This document shows positions 1-9,407 of a stretch of DNA of 64,000 nucleotides, in pieces. Position 1 is the stretch's first letter; every line of letters starts with the position of its first letter. This DNA is from Butyrivibrio sp. NC2002 (lineage in GTDB: Bacteria > Bacillota > Clostridia > Lachnospirales > Lachnospiraceae), in assembly GCF_000702265.1 (NCBI RefSeq), contig NZ_KL370881.1, forward strand, positions 522,363 through 586,362, read 5' to 3'. The notes beneath the pieces are model-generated. The model did not search any database. It was not told the DNA's origin and saw only the letters and a program-made list of their open reading frames with translations. The translations under genes and the position numbers were made by a program.

Positions 1-176
1 TCACTCCATTTGGGGATTTGAGCAAATATCCCGAGCTTAAAAATAAAGTTGAAGAAAGTGATTACGAAGACCTTATAGATTTTGCGATAGATAATGGAAT
101 TGAGAATGGATTTTTTCAGGGAGAAGGTACAGATATGGCGAGTTTTATCCCTGCATTTGACTACAAAGGTTTGTAA
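1..176 (+). CDS. Radical SAM protein, C-terminal end only
   Basis: Only the last 57 or so codons are inside the window, ending at the TAA at 174-176. The visible tail has the pattern PFGDLSKYPEL, then an acidic helix, then IENGFFQ and FIPAFD near the stop. From memory this matches the C-terminus of the radical-SAM proteins annotated as PflX-like (COG1313), relatives of pyruvate formate-lyase activating enzymes. The CX3CX2C cluster motif that would prove the family lies outside the window, so the call rests on the tail alone. The downstream AraC gene is on the opposite strand and converges on it. Confidence 0.5.
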   Translation, partial: TPFGDLSKYPELKNKVEESDYEDLIDFAIDNGIENGFFQGEGTDMASFIPAFDYKGL

Positions 177-215
177 GATCAAATGCAGGTTATAAAACGA
201 AAAAGCTCTGAAAAG

Positions 216-1106
216 TCATACTTCTTTTGGAAGAGCGAAATCATCTCTTGTTCGGTACATGTTTCTGAACTCTGTTGGTGTGCAGCCCTTTATTATCTTA
301 AACATCCTGATAAAAGATGACAGCGAAGGGAAACCGCAACAAAGCGATATATCCGTGATCGAGTTTCTGGGCTCCATGAGCAGGATTTCTGCCTTGGCGA
401 TCCTTTTCTGATTGACGTATTTATAGAATGATACACCGGTAAACTGCTTGAAACGGCGGGAGAAGTAAAACTTACTAAACCCGGCTTTTGCAGCAACATC
501 GTCGAGATTAAGATCTTCTATGCAGTGTGCTTCAATATAATCACATACTTCAATAAATTTCTCGAAGTATTCATCCCCCTTTTGAAAAGTGGATACATCA
601 AGTTCCGGACTTTCCTTTACGAAGTTTTTCCCGATTAAAGAGAGCATCTGCAAAAGCTTGCAATAGATATCAACTTCAGAGAAGGAACTGCTTTGTCCGT
701 ATATTTCATCTATCTCAAGGAAGAGGCTTTTTACCTTATCATGGATATGCGGATAGTTTTCGGGAGAGACCACTATAAAAGGACTCATAACATGTATGAG
801 ACTGTCCACATCATGCATAAAGCGAAGAGAAGCGGAATCAGGCTGGAAAATAATGCGCTTTCCCGTTTTGGGAGCAGTTATTGAGTGAATGCAGCCCGGA
901 CAGATTATTATGATATCGCCTTCCCTAAGATCTATCTTTTTTCCTGCACAATTTAAGTGATAAGCATTTTCTGTGGGCATTACGATCTCGATCGCAGCAT
1001 GCCAGTGAGGAGGATAGTTTTCACATTCATCATTATCGTAGAGCTTAATTGATGTGCTCTGTCTGAAGTTTACAGTTTCAACTATGCCGTTAAGTGTTTC
1101 AATCAT
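216..1106 (-). CDS. AraC family transcriptional regulator
   Basis: A 296-residue protein. The N-terminal half is a cupin-type sensor fold with an early histidine cluster (PPHWHAAIEIV) and a later PGCIHS motif, as in sugar-responsive AraC regulators. The C-terminal 100 residues hold two helix-turn-helix units (AKAGFSKFYFSRRFKQFTG, then ITDISLCCGFPSLSSFIRMF), the AraC/XylS signature. The ATG is preceded by an AAGAGG ribosome site. It is transcribed divergently from the GH43 glycosidase across about 310 bases, so control of that glycosidase in response to a xylan- or arabinan-derived sugar is likely by analogy. The effector cannot be read from sequence. Confidence 0.9.
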   Translation of the reverse strand: MIETLNGIVETVNFRQSTSIKLYDNDECENYPPHWHAAIEIVMPTENAYHLNCAGKKIDLREGDIIIICPGCIHSITAPKTGKRIIFQPDSASLRFMHDVDSLIHVMSPFIVVSPENYPHIHDKVKSLFLEIDEIYGQSSSFSEVDIYCKLLQMLSLIGKNFVKESPELDVSTFQKGDEYFEKFIEVCDYIEAHCIEDLNLDDVAAKAGFSKFYFSRRFKQFTGVSFYKYVNQKRIAKAEILLMEPRNSITDISLCCGFPSLSSFIRMFKIIKGCTPTEFRNMYRTRDDFALPKEV

Positions 1107-1415
1107 AACTTTTTCCTCTTAATAGTCAATAATTCTATAGTTGATAGCAATATTTTATAATAAAAAGATGCTGTTTGAATTATTAAAAGTTGCTATTATT
1201 GAGTTAAATATTGCGGATTAATTTTTCCTTATGATAATTAAAAATGGCGCAGCTACGGGAACGATAAAAAATATCAAGTAAACAAAGACAAAAAAATTTG
1301 TGGAAAATCACGGCAATAATTGATAGTTAATTAACAAGTATTAAAATGCTGTGGCAAAGGATATCATGTTATCTTTTTATCTGAAAAGTCAGTTTATATA
1401 AATTAGGAGATAGCG
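1107..1415. promoter_or_regulatory. Divergent AraC / GH43 control region
   Basis: This gap holds no gene and is strongly AT-rich. It contains inverted copies of ATAGCAA about 40 bases apart (near 1144-1150 and 1190-1196) and a 10-base palindrome GTTAATTAAC at 1326-1335. These are candidates for the binding sites of the AraC-type regulator, but none is proven. Promoters for both genes must lie here; I could not fix -35/-10 pairs with confidence. Confidence 0.4.
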
Positions 1416-2390
1416 ATGAGTAAAGAACGTGAGCCTTTAGTTACACATATTTTTACTGCTGATCCTTCAGCACATGTGTTTAACGGCAAAGTATATGTAT
1501 ATCCGTCTCATGATGTTCCGCACGACGGAGAGGACAATGACAATGGTGATGAGTATCAGATGGAAGACTATCACATACTGTCAATGGATAAGATTGGCGG
1601 TGAAGTGACAGACCATGGCGTAGCTCTTTCAATGCACGATGTGCCCTGGGTAAGAGATCAGATGTGGGCGCCGGATGCGGTATTTACAAATGATAAATAC
1701 TACCTGGTATTTCCGGCCAGAGATAAGGAAGGAATGTTCAGACTCGGGGTTGCTGTAAGCGATAAGCCTGAAGGTCCTTTTACACCTGAAGAAAACTATA
1801 TAGAGGGAAGTTTTAGTATAGATCCATGTTCATTCAAGGATGATGATGGAAAAGTATATGTATATTTCGGTGGTCTCTGGGGAGGTCAGCTTGAAAAGTA
1901 TAGGACAGGTAAATTCGAAGAAAACGGAACAGAGCCCGAAAAGGATGAGCCGGCTGTATGTCCCAAATGTGCACTTATGAGCGCAGATATGAAGTCGTTT
2001 GCAAAAAAGCCTGTGGATATACAGATTGTTGATGAAGATGGAAAGCCACTTCTTGCAGGTGACGAAGAGAGAAGATATTTTGAAGGCCCATGGGTTCATA
2101 AATATAACGGCAAGTATTACTTCTCATATTCAACAGGAACTACTCATTATATCTGCTACGGAATATCAGATAATCCGTATGGACCGTTTACCTATAAGGG
2201 AAGGATACTTGAGCCTGTTATCGGTTGGACAACGCACCACTCCATAGTAGAGATTGAAGGAGAGTGGTACCTTTTCTATCACGACTGCGAACTTTCAGGT
2301 GGCATAAATCACAGAAGGTGTGTTAAATACACAAAGCTTAGCTATAATCCTGATGGAACAATTAAGACCATAAGGCCCTATGAAAAGTAA
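1416..2390 (+). CDS. Glycoside hydrolase family 43 (arabinosidase/xylosidase type)
   Basis: A 324-residue five-bladed propeller glycosidase. The three catalytic carboxylates of GH43 are recognisable: Asp16 in FTADPSAHVF (general base), Asp136 in SIDPCSF (pKa modulator) and Glu223 in YFEGPWVHKY (general acid). There is no signal peptide, so it probably acts in the cytoplasm on imported xylo- or arabino-oligosaccharides. The length is that of the bare catalytic domain, without the C-terminal beta-sandwich found in many GH43 xylosidases. An unusual CPKC pair sits near residue 185. Divergence from an AraC regulator fits substrate-induced expression. Arabinanase, arabinofuranosidase and xylosidase cannot be told apart here. 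Confidence 0.88.
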   Translation: MSKEREPLVTHIFTADPSAHVFNGKVYVYPSHDVPHDGEDNDNGDEYQMEDYHILSMDKIGGEVTDHGVALSMHDVPWVRDQMWAPDAVFTNDKYYLVFPARDKEGMFRLGVAVSDKPEGPFTPEENYIEGSFSIDPCSFKDDDGKVYVYFGGLWGGQLEKYRTGKFEENGTEPEKDEPAVCPKCALMSADMKSFAKKPVDIQIVDEDGKPLLAGDEERRYFEGPWVHKYNGKYYFSYSTGTTHYICYGISDNPYGPFTYKGRILEPVIGWTTHHSIVEIEGEWYLFYHDCELSGGINHRRCVKYTKLSYNPDGTIKTIRPYEK

Positions 2391-2439
2391 AAAAATAAAG
2401 AAACCTATTACAATTTAAAAATATGCGCAAATACCAACG

Positions 2440-2470
2440 AAGGCGATATTCCTCATAAGAATATCGCCTT
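2440..2470. terminator. Bidirectional terminator between GH43 and pncB
   Basis: A perfect 12-bp stem (AAGGCGATATTC at 2440-2451 and its complement at 2459-2470) encloses a 7-base loop. T-rich sequence follows to the right and A-rich sequence lies to the left, so the hairpin can end transcription from both converging genes. Confidence 0.85.
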
Positions 2471-2507
2471 TGTTTAGCTACTTTTTTAGTTTTTTATCTA
2501 TGACGGA

Positions 2508-3983
2508 TCAGTTTTCTACATCAGTCATGTCGAGATTGCCCATTTGATCAAGGAGCCTCATCTTGGTGTCGTATAGCCTTCTTGAGAGATCGACATGAAC
2601 CTGATGAGGGTTAAAGAGTCGTCTTGTTTCCTCCCAAAGTGTGTTCTGCTCCTCTAAGCAGTATGAGCGAATATCCATGGTCTTGGGAGATGTGTAAACA
2701 CACTCACCTTTTTTGAATATGGGAACCATGATCTCGCGGAGAGTATAACTTGAAGCGGGAAGCAGAGTCTTTTTCCAGGGTTCCTGGGGATCGAATAAAA
2801 GAAGCTGCTTATCATCTGTAAAGGTCTCATTCTCAAGACAGATCAGGTCAGCCTTGATCTTGCCGCTTGCCTTATCATAAACGCGGTAAATCTTTTTGTT
2901 TCCAGGGTTAGTGATTTTTTCAGTGTTTTCCGAAAGCTTTATTTTGGGGACAAAGGTTCCGTTATCATCCATAATTGCGGAGAGCTTATAAACGCCGCCA
3001 AATGACGGATTGTCCTTAGCTGTGATAAGATTCGTTCCAACACCCCATGATGTGATTGCTGCTCCCTGAGTTTTTAATGATGAAATAAGGTATTCATCAA
3101 GGTCATTTGATGCGGATATCACAGCATCTGTAAAGCCTGCGTCATCGAGCATTTTTCTTGCCTGCTTTGAGAGATATGCAAGGTCTCCGCTATCAAGACG
3201 GATTCCGTAAAATGACAAGTCAATACCTTCTTCCTTCATTTCCTTGAATACTCTTATAGCGTTCGGAACACCAGAGCCTAAGGTGTCATAAGTATCTACG
3301 AGAAGGATGCATGCGGAAGGATAAAGTTTTGCATAGGTTTTAAATGCAGTATATTCGTCAGGGAAACTCATGATCCAGCTGTGGGCATGAGTTCCTTTTA
3401 CAGGAACATCAAAGAGCTGACCGCAGAGAACATTACTTGTTCCGATGCATCCGCCTATCACAGCAGCTCTTGCACCATAGGTTCCTGCATCAGGTCCCTG
3501 GGCACGTCTTAAGCCAAACTCCATTATTCCATCGCCTTCTGCTGCATAACAGATCCTTGCTGATTTTGTGGCAATAAGAGACTGGTGATTTATGATATTA
3601 AGGATGGCGGTTTCGATAAGCTGTGCCTCCATAATAGGAGCGATGACTTTTACAAGAGGCTCTCTGGGGAAAATAATAGTTCCTTCCGGAATAGAATAAA
3701 TATCGCCGCTGAATTTAAAATCTCTTAAGTATTCGAGGAAATCTTCATCAAAAATGCCGACACTTCGAAGATAATCAATATCTTCTTCGTCAAAATGCAG
3801 CTCTTTTATGTACTTAATGAGCTGTTCAAGGCCGGCCATTATGGAATAACCGCCGCCGAACGGATTGTTTCTGAAAAATGCATCGAAAATAACTGTTTCA
3901 TTCTGGGACTTGTTTTTGAAATAGCCCTGCATCATGGTAAGCTCGTACAGGTCTGTTAGAAGAGTTAGATTTTGTCTGTCCAT
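2508..3983 (-). CDS. pncB: Nicotinate phosphoribosyltransferase
   Basis: A 491-residue cytoplasmic enzyme that converts nicotinate and PRPP to nicotinate mononucleotide, the salvage entry to NAD. It opens with LLTDLYELTMMQGYF, the hallmark of the family. It carries the EFGLRRAQGPDAG motif, the KGTHAHSWIMSF block with the histidine that is phosphorylated in this family, and a C-terminal extension typical of the longer Firmicutes form. The length is normal. It stands alone between a convergent GH43 and a divergent xpaC gene. A TATAAT-like box lies on the minus strand at 4019-4024, upstream of the ATG. Confidence 0.95.
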   Translation of the reverse strand: MDRQNLTLLTDLYELTMMQGYFKNKSQNETVIFDAFFRNNPFGGGYSIMAGLEQLIKYIKELHFDEEDIDYLRSVGIFDEDFLEYLRDFKFSGDIYSIPEGTIIFPREPLVKVIAPIMEAQLIETAILNIINHQSLIATKSARICYAAEGDGIMEFGLRRAQGPDAGTYGARAAVIGGCIGTSNVLCGQLFDVPVKGTHAHSWIMSFPDEYTAFKTYAKLYPSACILLVDTYDTLGSGVPNAIRVFKEMKEEGIDLSFYGIRLDSGDLAYLSKQARKMLDDAGFTDAVISASNDLDEYLISSLKTQGAAITSWGVGTNLITAKDNPSFGGVYKLSAIMDDNGTFVPKIKLSENTEKITNPGNKKIYRVYDKASGKIKADLICLENETFTDDKQLLLFDPQEPWKKTLLPASSYTLREIMVPIFKKGECVYTSPKTMDIRSYCLEEQNTLWEETRRLFNPHQVHVDLSRRLYDTKMRLLDQMGNLDMTDVEN

Positions 3984-4112
3984 TGAGATACCCCTGTCAT
4001 TGTTTTTTCTTTTTAGTTATTATACAATATTTGCTGGTAACCTTTTTTGCGTTACTCACATTATTATAGAAGATTTACTGTATGTATACAAATAAAATCG
4101 GTTGGGAGTAGT

Positions 4113-5375
4113 ATGAGCAACATTGACGATTTCATGGAAACGGGAAACAAGATATTAAGTGACGTCAGCAAGGCTGTGGACACAGGGGATTATTCAAGAC
4201 TTGGCGATCAGATAAGGGTATCTGTACAGAGCGCGGTCAACAAGGCTAAAACCAATCCTTCTTACAATTTTCAGGGTAGAGCTTCTGCGCCAAGGACCAC
4301 AACTTATGCAAGTGGCTTTAGCTTGAAAACTCCTTTTTTTGCCGGAAAAATAAGTAAGTCAGCAGGTGTGGGGAAAATAATAGGAGGACTCTTCGGAGCA
4401 ATTCCTTTTGGAATGGGTGCTCTGACAGGTCTTATTCTTTTAATTATTGGTTTTGCAGGAGGTTTCGAATCTTTGGCGATAGCCGGAGCGATTGTTTTGC
4501 CGATTACAGGGCTTATAACGGCATTTTTTTCAACTCTTGTCAGCAAAGGCGCTAAGCAGAACAAATTGACCGGAAGCTATTATAAATACGGTAAAATACT
4601 TGGAAATTCCGAATACTTTAGCATTAGAGATCTCGCCCGTGTTGCAGGTGAAGACGAGAAGCTTGTCCTGGACAGAATAAAGGAAATGATGAAGCTCGGA
4701 TTTTTCCCATTTATTAAGTTCGATAATGCAGAATCTACTGTAATGCTAACATGGAGAGCTTTTGATCAGTACGAACAGGCCGAAAGATCAAGGCTTGAAA
4801 GAGAAAGCGTGAATGTAGCTGCTTCTATGGAACAGCCTGTAAATAATGCAAGCACAAGCGGAATCCTTGAGGATGGAAAAAACTATCTTAAGACCATAAG
4901 AGCTATCAATGACCAGATTCCCGGAGATGAGATGTCAGATAAGCTCTACAAGCTTGAATCGATCATGAAAAAGATATTTACACAGGTTGAGAAAAAACCT
5001 GAGTGTGCTGATGATTTAAGAAAGTTTATGAACTATTATCTTCCGACTACAACAAAGCTGCTAAATGCATATGTTGATCTTGCAAAGCAGCCTGAAGCCG
5101 GAGAGAATATAACAAAGACAAAGAGAGAAATAGAAGATGCCATGGATGTTATAAATGCAGCTTTTGAAAATCTGCTGGATAGCCTTTTCCAGGATATGGC
5201 ATGGGATATTTCTTCGGATATATCGGTAATGAAGACCATGATGGCGCAGGACGGTCTTACAGAGAGTGAGCTATTTAGTGCCAGTGCACAGGGAGCTGCT
5301 TATCAGGAAGCTCCGGCACAGGCGGTGGCACAAAGTACAGAGGAGAATGCGCAAGGTATAGAACTAAAGTTTTAA
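4113..5375 (+). CDS. xpaC: XpaC family protein (5-bromo-4-chloroindolyl phosphate hydrolysis)
   Basis: About 420 residues. I start at the ATG at 4113 because it follows a GGGAG ribosome site; the frame is open further upstream without one. The central part has two hydrophobic segments in a glycine-rich hairpin (residues about 85-140), followed by a charged helical domain and an Ala/Gln-rich tail. This matches the XpaC family, named from a Bacillus gene that affects hydrolysis of a phosphatase dye; the biochemical role is unknown. It is followed after 24 bases by telA, the usual partner, so the two probably act together at the membrane or envelope. Confidence 0.8.
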   Translation: MSNIDDFMETGNKILSDVSKAVDTGDYSRLGDQIRVSVQSAVNKAKTNPSYNFQGRASAPRTTTYASGFSLKTPFFAGKISKSAGVGKIIGGLFGAIPFGMGALTGLILLIIGFAGGFESLAIAGAIVLPITGLITAFFSTLVSKGAKQNKLTGSYYKYGKILGNSEYFSIRDLARVAGEDEKLVLDRIKEMMKLGFFPFIKFDNAESTVMLTWRAFDQYEQAERSRLERESVNVAASMEQPVNNASTSGILEDGKNYLKTIRAINDQIPGDEMSDKLYKLESIMKKIFTQVEKKPECADDLRKFMNYYLPTTTKLLNAYVDLAKQPEAGENITKTKREIEDAMDVINAAFENLLDSLFQDMAWDISSDISVMKTMMAQDGLTESELFSASAQGAAYQEAPAQAVAQSTEENAQGIELKF

Positions 5376-5399
5376 TTATTATTTTGGGAGGATTAAGTA

Positions 5400-6551
5400 A
5401 TGTCAGACGAATTTAAGGAATTTGAGGATTCAACACCCACTCTTTCATTTGGGGAGCCTGTCGCAAGTCAGGCAATGGAGGCTCCGGAGCCTGAGGTAAA
5501 GCAAGAGCCTGTAGATTCAGCAGAGGTTAAGCTTTCAGCAGAAGAACTTAAGCAGATAGATGCTTTTGTGGATCAGATCGATATAAAGAATACACAGGCT
5601 GTAATGAACTATGGCGCAGGAACACAGAAGAAGATGGCTGATTTTTCAGAGAAGGCCATGGAAAATGTGCGCACAAAAGACATGGGCGAGGTCGGTCAGA
5701 TGATAGCAGGTCTCGTTACAGAGCTTAAGGACTTTGACATCGAAGAGGATGAAAAGGGAATAAAAGCACTGTTTAAGAAGAGTGCGAACAAAGTAACAGC
5801 AATGAAGGCCAAATACGCTAAGGTTGAGACAAATGTTGAAACCATTGCAAGCGAGCTTGAAAAGCATGAGCAGCGCCTTATGAAGGATGCAGCTATGCTT
5901 GATACAATGTACGATATGAACCTCAATTATTACAAAGAGCTTTCTATGTACATAATTGCCGGTAAGAAGAAGCTTGCCGAGGTTAGAGAAAATGATCTTG
6001 TGAAGGCACAGGAGAAGGCTGCTAGCAGTGGACTTACAGAGGATGCTCAAGCAGCAAAGGATCTTGCTGCTCTTTGCGACAGATTTGAGAAAAAGATCTA
6101 TGATCTCGAACTTACAAGAACTATTGCTATGCAGACAGGCCCTCAGATCCGTATGGTACAGAGCGCTGATACAACAATGGCTGAAAAGATCCAGTCCACT
6201 ATTGTTAACACAATTCCGCTTTGGAAGAATCAGATGGTCATTGCTATCGGAATAGAGCATTCAGCACAGGCAGCAAGAGCAGAGCGTGAGGTTAACGATA
6301 TGACAAACTCACTTCTTAGAAAAAATGCTGACGCACTTAAGATAGCTTCTGTAGAAGCAGCAAAAGAATCTGAGCGCGGAATTGTTGATATGGAGACACT
6401 TAAGCATACAAACGAAACTCTTATTTCTACATTGGATGAAGTAATGAAGATCCAGACAGAAGGAAAAGAGAAGAGAAAAAATGCTGAGGCAGAGCTTTCT
6501 CAGATAGAAGGTCAGCTTCGCCAGAAACTCATGGAAGCAGCTAAAAACTGA
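5400..6551 (+). CDS. telA: Toxic anion resistance protein, TelA family
   Basis: A 383-residue, almost entirely helical protein of the TelA/KlaA family, first linked to tellurite resistance on plasmids but widespread in Firmicutes chromosomes, where it is tied to envelope stress. The coiled-coil core includes GPQIRMVQSADTTMAEK and TIVNTIPLWKNQMVIAIG, both strong family signatures. No membrane segments are seen. It directly follows xpaC with a GGGAGG ribosome site, so the two are very likely one operon. The literal resistance phenotype should not be assumed. Confidence 0.9.
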   Translation: MSDEFKEFEDSTPTLSFGEPVASQAMEAPEPEVKQEPVDSAEVKLSAEELKQIDAFVDQIDIKNTQAVMNYGAGTQKKMADFSEKAMENVRTKDMGEVGQMIAGLVTELKDFDIEEDEKGIKALFKKSANKVTAMKAKYAKVETNVETIASELEKHEQRLMKDAAMLDTMYDMNLNYYKELSMYIIAGKKKLAEVRENDLVKAQEKAASSGLTEDAQAAKDLAALCDRFEKKIYDLELTRTIAMQTGPQIRMVQSADTTMAEKIQSTIVNTIPLWKNQMVIAIGIEHSAQAARAEREVNDMTNSLLRKNADALKIASVEAAKESERGIVDMETLKHTNETLISTLDEVMKIQTEGKEKRKNAEAELSQIEGQLRQKLMEAAKN

Positions 6552-6607
6552 TATCCGTGATATTTTAGGGAACGTTTGGGCAAAATAGTTGGAGGTATTT
6601 TAGAAAG

Positions 6608-7783
6608 ATGGATCAGAACATGAAAGACAAAGTCCTTGAAGGATTTGAGAAAATTTACGGCAAAAGAGATGATGTAAAGGCTTACTTTGCTCCCGGAAGA
6701 GTTAACCTTATCGGAGAGCATACTGATTACAATGGTGGTCATGTTTTTCCCTGCGCACTTACAATAGGAACATACGCAGCTTGCGCTAAGAGAGATGACA
6801 GAAAGCTTCGCTTTTATTCTATGAATTTTGATAATGCGGCTGTTGTGGAGGGATCACTTGATAATCTCGATCCTGAAAACAATCCCGGATGGACAGCATA
6901 TCCCAAGGGAGTTGTATGGGCTTTTGAAAAGAAAGGCTTTAAACTTGATAAGGGATTTGATCTTGTGATTTACGGTAATATTCCCAATGGATCAGGTCTT
7001 TCATCATCAGCTTCTCTTGAAGTACTTACAGGATATATTTTAAGAGATTTATACGGATTTGATGTTACAAATCAGGATCTTGCTCTCATCGGACAGTATT
7101 CCGAGAACAACTACAACGGTTGCAACTGCGGAATAATGGATCAGTTCGCAGTAGCTATGGGTAAAGAAGATAACGCAATTTTCCTTGATACTGCTGATCT
7201 TTCATTTGACTATGCGCCTATCAGCCTTAAGGGATGCAAGATAGTTATCGCAAATACTAATAAGAAGCACAAGCTTACAGATTCTCAGTACAATGCAAGA
7301 AGAAGTGCTTGTGAAGAGGCTCTTGCTGAGCTCCAGAAGGTTGTTGATATAAAGGGACTTGGCGATTTATCTATTGAAGAATTTGAGGCACACAAAGATG
7401 CTATAAAAGATGATGACAGAAGAATAAAGGCAAAGCATGCTGTTTACGAGAATCAGCGCACAATAGAAGCGGTAAAAGCTCTTAAGGATGGAGATATCAA
7501 GAAGTTCGGAGAGCTTATGAATCAGTCACATGTTTCTCTTCGTGATGATTACGACGTTACAGGTGTTGAGCTTGATACACTTGCTGAGGAAGCATGGAAA
7601 ATTCCCGGAGTTATTGGTTCAAGAATGACAGGCGGCGGATTCGGTGGCTGCACAGTTTCTATAGTAAAGGATGAAGCAATAGACGAATTCAAAGAAAAGG
7701 TTGGAAAAGCCTACAGAGAAAAGATCGGATATGATGCTACATTCTATATCGTAGAAATCGGCGGAGGCCCGACAGTACTGTAA
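6608..7783 (+). CDS. galK: Galactokinase
   Basis: A 391-residue GHMP kinase that phosphorylates galactose to galactose 1-phosphate, the first Leloir step. The galactokinase signature GRVNLIGEHTDYNGG is at about residues 28-42, the ATP loop GSGLSSSASLEV at about 133-144, and the C-terminal GSRMTGGGFGGC motif near 340. The length is normal. A GGAGG ribosome site precedes the ATG. The uridylyltransferase gene follows after a hairpin, giving a galK-galT pair. No epimerase gene is present nearby. Confidence 0.96.
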   Translation: MDQNMKDKVLEGFEKIYGKRDDVKAYFAPGRVNLIGEHTDYNGGHVFPCALTIGTYAACAKRDDRKLRFYSMNFDNAAVVEGSLDNLDPENNPGWTAYPKGVVWAFEKKGFKLDKGFDLVIYGNIPNGSGLSSSASLEVLTGYILRDLYGFDVTNQDLALIGQYSENNYNGCNCGIMDQFAVAMGKEDNAIFLDTADLSFDYAPISLKGCKIVIANTNKKHKLTDSQYNARRSACEEALAELQKVVDIKGLGDLSIEEFEAHKDAIKDDDRRIKAKHAVYENQRTIEAVKALKDGDIKKFGELMNQSHVSLRDDYDVTGVELDTLAEEAWKIPGVIGSRMTGGGFGGCTVSIVKDEAIDEFKEKVGKAYREKIGYDATFYIVEIGGGPTVL

Positions 7784-7799
7784 TTAAATAAATAAAAAT

Positions 7800-7835
7800 A
7801 AGCCATCACTAAGGCATCTGCTTTGGTGATGGCTT
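7800..7835 (+). terminator. Hairpin between galK and galT
   Basis: A perfect 10-bp stem (AAGCCATCAC at 7800-7809, complement at 7826-7835) lies between galK and galT. The tract after it is only weakly T-rich, so it may be a partial terminator or an mRNA stability element that sets the galK:galT ratio and not a full stop. Confidence 0.6.
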
Positions 7836-7865
7836 TAGTAACGTTTTGGAAGGAGATACTATTTT

Positions 7866-9407
7866 ATGGAAAAGATTCAGGAAGCTATTACAAAGCTTGT
7901 AGGATATGGTGTAAAGACTAATCTTGTGCCGAAAGAGGATATTATATATACGGTAAATAGCCTTATCATGACTCTTGGTCTTGATGAATATGAAGGAAGT
8001 AAAGAGGATATTATAAGCGAATCTGAAAAGATAGGTGATGACGAGATAGAAAGCGGAGAATTTCTTCAGAAGACTCTGGCTGATATCCTTGATTATGCCT
8101 GCGAAAAAGGTCTTACAGGTGGAGACAGTGTAACCTACAGAGATTTGTTTGATACTAAGATCATGGGAACACTTGTCGGAAGACCAGGTGAGATCATAAA
8201 GAAATTCAATGAGGAATATGCAAAGAGTCCTCTTGATGCGACCAATTTCTATTATGAATTTTCTAAAAACACGGATTATATCAGAAGATACCGCATATCA
8301 AAGGATGTTAAATGGGTATCTGCTACAGAATATGGTGATCTTGATATTACTATCAATCTCTCCAAACCCGAGAAGGATCCTAAGGCTATAGCGGCAGCAG
8401 GCAAGGCAAAGCAGAGCGGATATCCTAAGTGTCAGTTGTGTGTTGAGAATGAAGGTTATGCCGGAAGAATAAATCATCCAGCAAGAGAAAATCACCGTAT
8501 AATACCTGTGACTATAAATGGAAGTCAGTGGGGATTTCAGTACTCTCCTTATGTTTACTATAACGAACACTGCATTGTGTTTAACTCACAGCATATTCCG
8601 ATGAAAATAGAGCATGCAACATTCTGCAAGCTGTTTGATTTTGTTAAGCAGTTTCCTCATTATTTTGTAGGCTCAAATGCAGATCTTCCGATCGTAGGCG
8701 GTTCAATCTTAAGCCATGATCATTTCCAGGGCGGTCATTACACATTTGCAATGGCAAAAGCTAAGGTGGAGAGATCATTTACTGTTTCAGGCTTTGAAGA
8801 TGTAAAGAGCGGAATCGTAAAGTGGCCTATGTCAGTTATTAGACTTTCAGGAAAAGATACAGACAGGATCATAGCTCTTGCTGACAGGATCCTTGAAAAA
8901 TGGAGAGGCTATACAGACGAGGAAGCATTCATTTTTGCTGAGACTGACAACATACCTCACAACACTATCACACCTATTGCCAGAAAACGTGATGATGAGT
9001 ACGAACTGGATCTTGTTCTTAGAAACAACATTACTACAGATGAGCATCCGCTTGGCGTATATCATCCTCATGCAAAGCTTCATCATATTAAGAAGGAAAA
9101 CATAGGTCTTATTGAAGTAATGGGACTTGCCGTACTTCCTGCAAGACTTAAAGGTGAAATGGCCGACTTAAAAGAAGCCATATTAAAGGGTGAAGATATC
9201 CGGGCAAACGAGGAACTTGAGAAACATGCTGACTGGGTAGATGAGTTCTCAAAGAAATATGATAAGATCGACGCATCAAATATTGATAAGATCATAAATG
9301 ACGAGATCGGCGAAGTATTCATGCATGTTCTTGAAGATGCCGGAGTTTACAAGAGAACACCTGAGGGACAGGCAGCATTTGACAGGTTTACAAACAGCCT
9401 CTCATGA
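7866..9407 (+). CDS. galT: UDP-glucose-hexose-1-phosphate uridylyltransferase (Firmicutes type)
   Basis: A 513-residue GalT of the long type-2 family found in Firmicutes, which exchanges UMP between UDP-glucose and galactose 1-phosphate. Visible family features are the CQLCVENEGYAGR block (residues about 190-202), the NEHCIVF segment, and the catalytic histidine region SHDHFQGGHYTF (about 281-292). It continues the galactose pathway from galK, from which it is separated by a hairpin. Its ribosome site is AAGGAG. Its 3' end overlaps the converging downstream gene by six bases. Confidence 0.94.
   Translation: MEKIQEAITKLVGYGVKTNLVPKEDIIYTVNSLIMTLGLDEYEGSKEDIISESEKIGDDEIESGEFLQKTLADILDYACEKGLTGGDSVTYRDLFDTKIMGTLVGRPGEIIKKFNEEYAKSPLDATNFYYEFSKNTDYIRRYRISKDVKWVSATEYGDLDITINLSKPEKDPKAIAAAGKAKQSGYPKCQLCVENEGYAGRINHPARENHRIIPVTINGSQWGFQYSPYVYYNEHCIVFNSQHIPMKIEHATFCKLFDFVKQFPHYFVGSNADLPIVGGSILSHDHFQGGHYTFAMAKAKVERSFTVSGFEDVKSGIVKWPMSVIRLSGKDTDRIIALADRILEKWRGYTDEEAFIFAETDNIPHNTITPIARKRDDEYELDLVLRNNITTDEHPLGVYHPHAKLHHIKKENIGLIEVMGLAVLPARLKGEMADLKEAILKGEDIRANEELEKHADWVDEFSKKYDKIDASNIDKIINDEIGEVFMHVLEDAGVYKRTPEGQAAFDRFTNSLS

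Noticed and set aside
5646-6260. A 204-codon frame on the minus strand opposite telA
   Set aside because: It is cysteine- and isoleucine-rich, with no ribosome site, and lies wholly against a well-supported gene.
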